Below are positions 61,310-64,000 of a stretch of 64,000 bases of DNA, in pieces. Where the stretch lies: NCBI GenBank assembly GCA_047967505.1, contig CM106539.1; one strand, given 5' to 3'. The DNA is from Dipteris shenzhenensis. Its lineage: Eukaryota; Polypodiophyta; Polypodiopsida; Gleicheniales. The translations under genes were made by a program, and so were the position numbers. The notes under the pieces were generated by a model, which had not been told where the DNA came from, searched no databases, and saw only the letters and a list, made by a program, of their open reading frames with translations. Positions within the stretch are counted from its first letter, which is position 1; each line of letters opens with the position of its first letter.

Positions 61310-61658
61310 CGTGAAGAATGAATGGCATATACATATATTATAGACATATACCGAGCGTATAGGACCCTTACCATCCTTGGAGGCGATACAACTTGTCTGT
61401 CGTATCTCCAAAGAGTATAACCATGTCCTCGGTTACTACACAAGGCTCTGTGTCGTTGCATAAATTGCCAGCGATTGACATCCTAGCTCTCTCTCATAGG
61501 GCATGCATCTCACCCTCAACCATTATAGAGCTGCGCATCCAACATAATCTTGACTGAACGTCCATACGAATAGATCAACTTGTATGGCTTTATGTTAGGG
61601 ACATCACATTTCCATCGCGCTAGGTCGGCCACTCCTATGGAGTATCTAGGGATTACCT
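61310..61658 (-). repeat. Array tail fragment
   Basis: It matches about 2,510-2,870 of the first unit (GAATGGCATATACATAT ... GGGATTACCT) in the same orientation. It is fused at 61,658 to the inside of an LTR, so that LTR's left half was lost. Confidence 0.75.
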
Positions 61659-61795
61659 CTGCTCCTAGATTCTCTCAATCATCCTATGTGGCTTTCCACC
61701 ACCTAATTGTGCTTGTGGGCACCTAACTGTGCCTCGCGCACACACACATAGAAACCAAGGTGTGCCTGAGGCATACACCTTGAGATATCCCATCA
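61659..61795 (-). repeat. Truncated 3' LTR
   Basis: It matches 57,866-57,999 (GCTCCTAGATTC... to ...CCCATCA). The left end is replaced by array DNA at a CTCTGCTCC joint. Confidence 0.85.
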
Positions 61796-62159
61796 AACCC
61801 CCCCTCAAGGGAATGCCTCAGGCTCTGTCAAGGATACATCTAGTCTCATAATTTCTCATGCCATCTCATGGTGGTCAAGGATAAATCTATGGCTAGGTTC
61901 TCATGCTAGCAAGGGTTCCCTTGGGTGTAAGGTAAACAAAAGGGATACAAAAAGACATTCCAATGGTTATCTCCCCTGCATGTACATGCACACAATGTCT
62001 GCAGGAGGTACCATGGAGCAAAACATACACATGGCCTACATCATAAGGTGACCAGAGGTGTTTACAAAACACAATAATTTATTTCATTCATTTTGGAGGA
62101 CTATCCAGGCTGAGTACCTTGACATAAAAAGAGAGATCTGGAGCATACATAGAGATGAT

Positions 62160-62990
62160 TTAAAATGCATAATCTTCAAAGGATGCCTCATCTTGTGGAG
62201 GCTCATCAACTGAAAGTAGATTTGCATTTTCTGTCTTTGCTTTGGCTCTGCAAAACTTCTCATTATGGTTGTTCTTGCCACAGTGTTTGCATGGATTGAT
62301 TTTGAAGCAGTCCTTTGAAAGGTGATTTGTCTTTCCACAGTGATTAAAAGGGGTAAACTTGCCCTTCTGGATTTTTATAGCATAAACAGTACCATTGCCT
62401 TTCCTGAGCTCCATATGCCTTTCTTCTTCTTGGAGAGCAGAGATAATACCTTCAAGATTAGGATTAGGAAGGTTTTTTAAAGTGGTAACTATATGATCAT
62501 AATCTTCAGGCATACTCTTAAGTAACACTGCCATAGCATCATCTGGAGTAATAGGAGAGTTGATAGAAGCTAGTTGAGTCATAAGACTCCGCATGTAGTT
62601 GACATGAGCTGCCAAAGTAGTGCCACTAACCATCTTCAATTCAAAGAAAGAGATTTTAAGTGATAATTTAGAGATGTGAGAGCTAGCACCAAAAATAATG
62701 TCAAGCTTCTGCCAAGCTTCTGAAGGAGACTCTAAGTCAGAGATATGATGAATATAATCATCTCCTAAAGCAAGAGCAATGATACCATATGCTTTCTCCT
62801 CTTTAGTGGGATCCCTTGCCGGGTGTGTCGGAGTTGAGGTTTCTCCAGCATTGGAGGCTGTAGAAGAAGCGGTTGAAGTTGGTTTGACAAGTCCCCAGAG
62901 GTTTTCCCTCATCAATGTAAATTTCACCTTCATCTGCCATGTGTGGAAGCCCTTTCCATTGAACTTATCTATATTCAATAGGGTAGCCAT
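62160..62990 (-). CDS. gag: Copia-type Gag, intact ORF (276 residues)
   Basis: The N-terminal -NIDKFNGKGFHTWQMKV- (residues 6-22), -LWGLV-, -AYGIIALALGDDYIHHI- and -SEAWQKLDIIF- are hallmarks of the copia Gag fold (DUF4219/UBN2 families). Two zinc knuckles follow. The first has phenylalanine where the first cysteine should be (F215, then C218, H223, C228). The second is intact (C234, C237, H242, C247). The protein ends -PPQDEASFEDYAF-, shared with the ORF at 58,380. It would package element RNA in virus-like particles. No protease, integrase or RT follows, so any movement needs help in trans. The uninterrupted frame suggests youth or selection. Confidence 0.9.
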   Translation of the reverse strand: MATLLNIDKFNGKGFHTWQMKVKFTLMRENLWGLVKPTSTASSTASNAGETSTPTHPARDPTKEEKAYGIIALALGDDYIHHISDLESPSEAWQKLDIIFGASSHISKLSLKISFFELKMVSGTTLAAHVNYMRSLMTQLASINSPITPDDAMAVLLKSMPEDYDHIVTTLKNLPNPNLEGIISALQEEERHMELRKGNGTVYAIKIQKGKFTPFNHCGKTNHLSKDCFKINPCKHCGKNNHNEKFCRAKAKTENANLLSVDEPPQDEASFEDYAF

Positions 62991-63845
62991 GAGAGGGTCT
63001 AACCCAGATATTGGGCAATGTCTTTCTCTCTTACAAGGCTAAAAACAACTGAAAGGCTTCCAAATATAAGCACTTGATGTAACAAAGACTAGTGACTAAT
63101 ATTCAATCAATGATGCTTTTTCTTACATGCTTCATAGAGGTGGCTTAAAATGAGAACTTTCCAATCAAAACCAGGTATAGCAATTCAAAACACAACTGAA
63201 GCTACACTTGTACTGATGTTATTGAAAGTTTCAAAAAACCAGAAATGCTAGAATAGCATCTTATGTAGCATCATCTTCAAAAACTTGTCAAAACTATCAA
63301 AACCAAAAGACTGAACTTGGAGGGCTTGTAGCTTACTCTTTAGAGCAAGGAAAAGAGGGCTTTCTAAAGCAAAAGAAAGCTCATATACCAGAGAGGATCC
63401 AGCATAGATGTTGGACGAAATGGCGCGTGCTATTGCCCGGGGGAGTTGCTGCAGGCTGAACCTGAGTTTTGACAATTTCTCCTTCGTTACTAAACCAAAT
63501 GAGCTGAAAAATGACTCAAAATCTTCATCTTGAGGTCGCCCATCTACTCCTAAGAGGGCTCAAGCAATGGCGCAGCAGGCAGGGAGTATTATGCAATAGA
63601 AGAATGGCAAAAAAATACGCTATTTGGAGAATGGCAGCCAATAGAGACGTTTTTTTTTTCAATTGCTTGCAGGTGGAAGTTTGCCCATACTAGAGGAGTT
63701 TGCAGCTCAGAGGGTTTGGGCAATGGTCGTTTGTAGGCAGAGAACCAAGCTCTCAAAGATTTTGGGAAGAAGGAGGAAAATGGGGAAGAAGAAAATGAAG
63801 AAGAAGAGGATGATGTGGCAGAAATGGGCTCAAGGGGGATCAAAG
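62991..63845 (-). other. Leader of the second short LTR element
   Basis: It is non-coding and homologous to 58,788-59,621 at both ends, with an unrelated or strongly diverged middle (about 63,400-63,660). Confidence 0.6.
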
Positions 63846-63858
63846 GGCTCTGATACCA
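63846..63858 (-). other. Primer-binding site of the second short LTR element
   Basis: On the minus strand TGGTATCAGAGCC, the canonical tRNA-iMet-type site, lies next to the 5' LTR. Confidence 0.88.
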
Positions 63859-64000
63859 TGTTGGTAAACTGAAAGGAAAGCAAAGAGTGGACACAAACTC
63901 AGAATTCTTGCATTATGGAATGAAGAAGAGTGAGGTCCTTAAGTAGGCACCTCATAGATGCTCACTGACATCACTGATGACTTCAGAGCTCCACAATCAT
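63859..64000 (-). repeat. 5' LTR, cut by window edge
   Basis: TGTTGGTAAACTGAAAGG and following bases match the LTR at 59,635. Only the first 142 bp are inside the window. Confidence 0.88.

Larger units (their letters stand above)
61659..64000 (-). mobile_element. Second short LTR element with intact gag, cut by window edge
   Basis: This is a minus-strand relative of the element at 57,711. It has a truncated 3' LTR (61,659-61,795, lacking about the first 150 bp), a polypurine tract (61,796-61,811), a 3' UTR almost identical to that of the first element, one Gag ORF and a leader. The primer site (63,846-63,858) and 5' LTR follow. There is no pol. The interior of about 2 kb is too small for an autonomous copia, which makes it TR-GAG-like. 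Confidence 0.85.

Overview
The window is non-genic, repeat-dominated nuclear DNA of a land plant. The evidence is degenerate Ty1/copia elements with plant-type gag, protease, integrase, YVDD reverse transcriptase and RNase H blocks, tRNA-iMet-type primer sites (TGGTATCAGAGC), 5-bp target duplications and an AT-rich base composition. The copia proteins look gymnosperm- or fern-like to me, but that is an impression and the species cannot be read from the sequence. I found no host gene, rRNA, tRNA or CRISPR.

Layout. (1) About 1-47,755 is one huge complex array built from one ancestral module, present in both orientations. Each module has, on one strand, a fragment of an unusual reverse transcriptase (RT) that fits Penelope-like elements better than LINE or LTR RTs. 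On the opposite strand it has a conserved frame of about 195 codons of unknown function (here ORF-U). From 1 to 18,883 the RT lies on the minus strand, in near-identical head-to-tail units of 6,577 bp (two complete, one shortened to 3,629 bp, one partial). At about 18,884 the orientation flips. Older, more diverged copies follow on the plus strand to a palindrome centre at about 39,426. Beyond it the modules run on the minus strand again to 47,755. (2) 47,756-53,935 holds three fused copia remnants in tandem, sharing one complete and one truncated LTR. (3) 53,936-55,985 holds the only RT copy that continues past the point where every array copy stops; it preserves motif B, the post-catalytic region and the thumb, but its catalytic YxDD segment is deleted. 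(4) 55,986-57,710 is rearranged array debris. (5) 57,711-59,921 is a complete short LTR element on the minus strand with a 5-bp target duplication. A relative lies at 61,659-64,000 and runs off the window. They share LTRs, UTRs and the end of the ORF, but carry different coding middles (a 276-residue copia-type Gag against a 135-residue zinc-knuckle protein). (6) Array scraps and about 1 kb of unrecognised DNA lie between the two.

How it fits together. The array copies share the same 3' truncation of the RT and the same in-frame stop between its N-terminal part and its core. Sub-lineages share further frameshifts. The amplification was therefore of already dead DNA, by unequal exchange, inversion and segmental duplication, and not by retrotransposition. 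The near-identity of the left-hand units, and a mosaic of single-base variants among them, point to very recent exchange (or to a collapsed or expanded assembly). The copia and short LTR elements inserted into or next to this array later. The least explained items are the RT family itself, the antisense ORF-U and the ORF exchange between the two short LTR elements.
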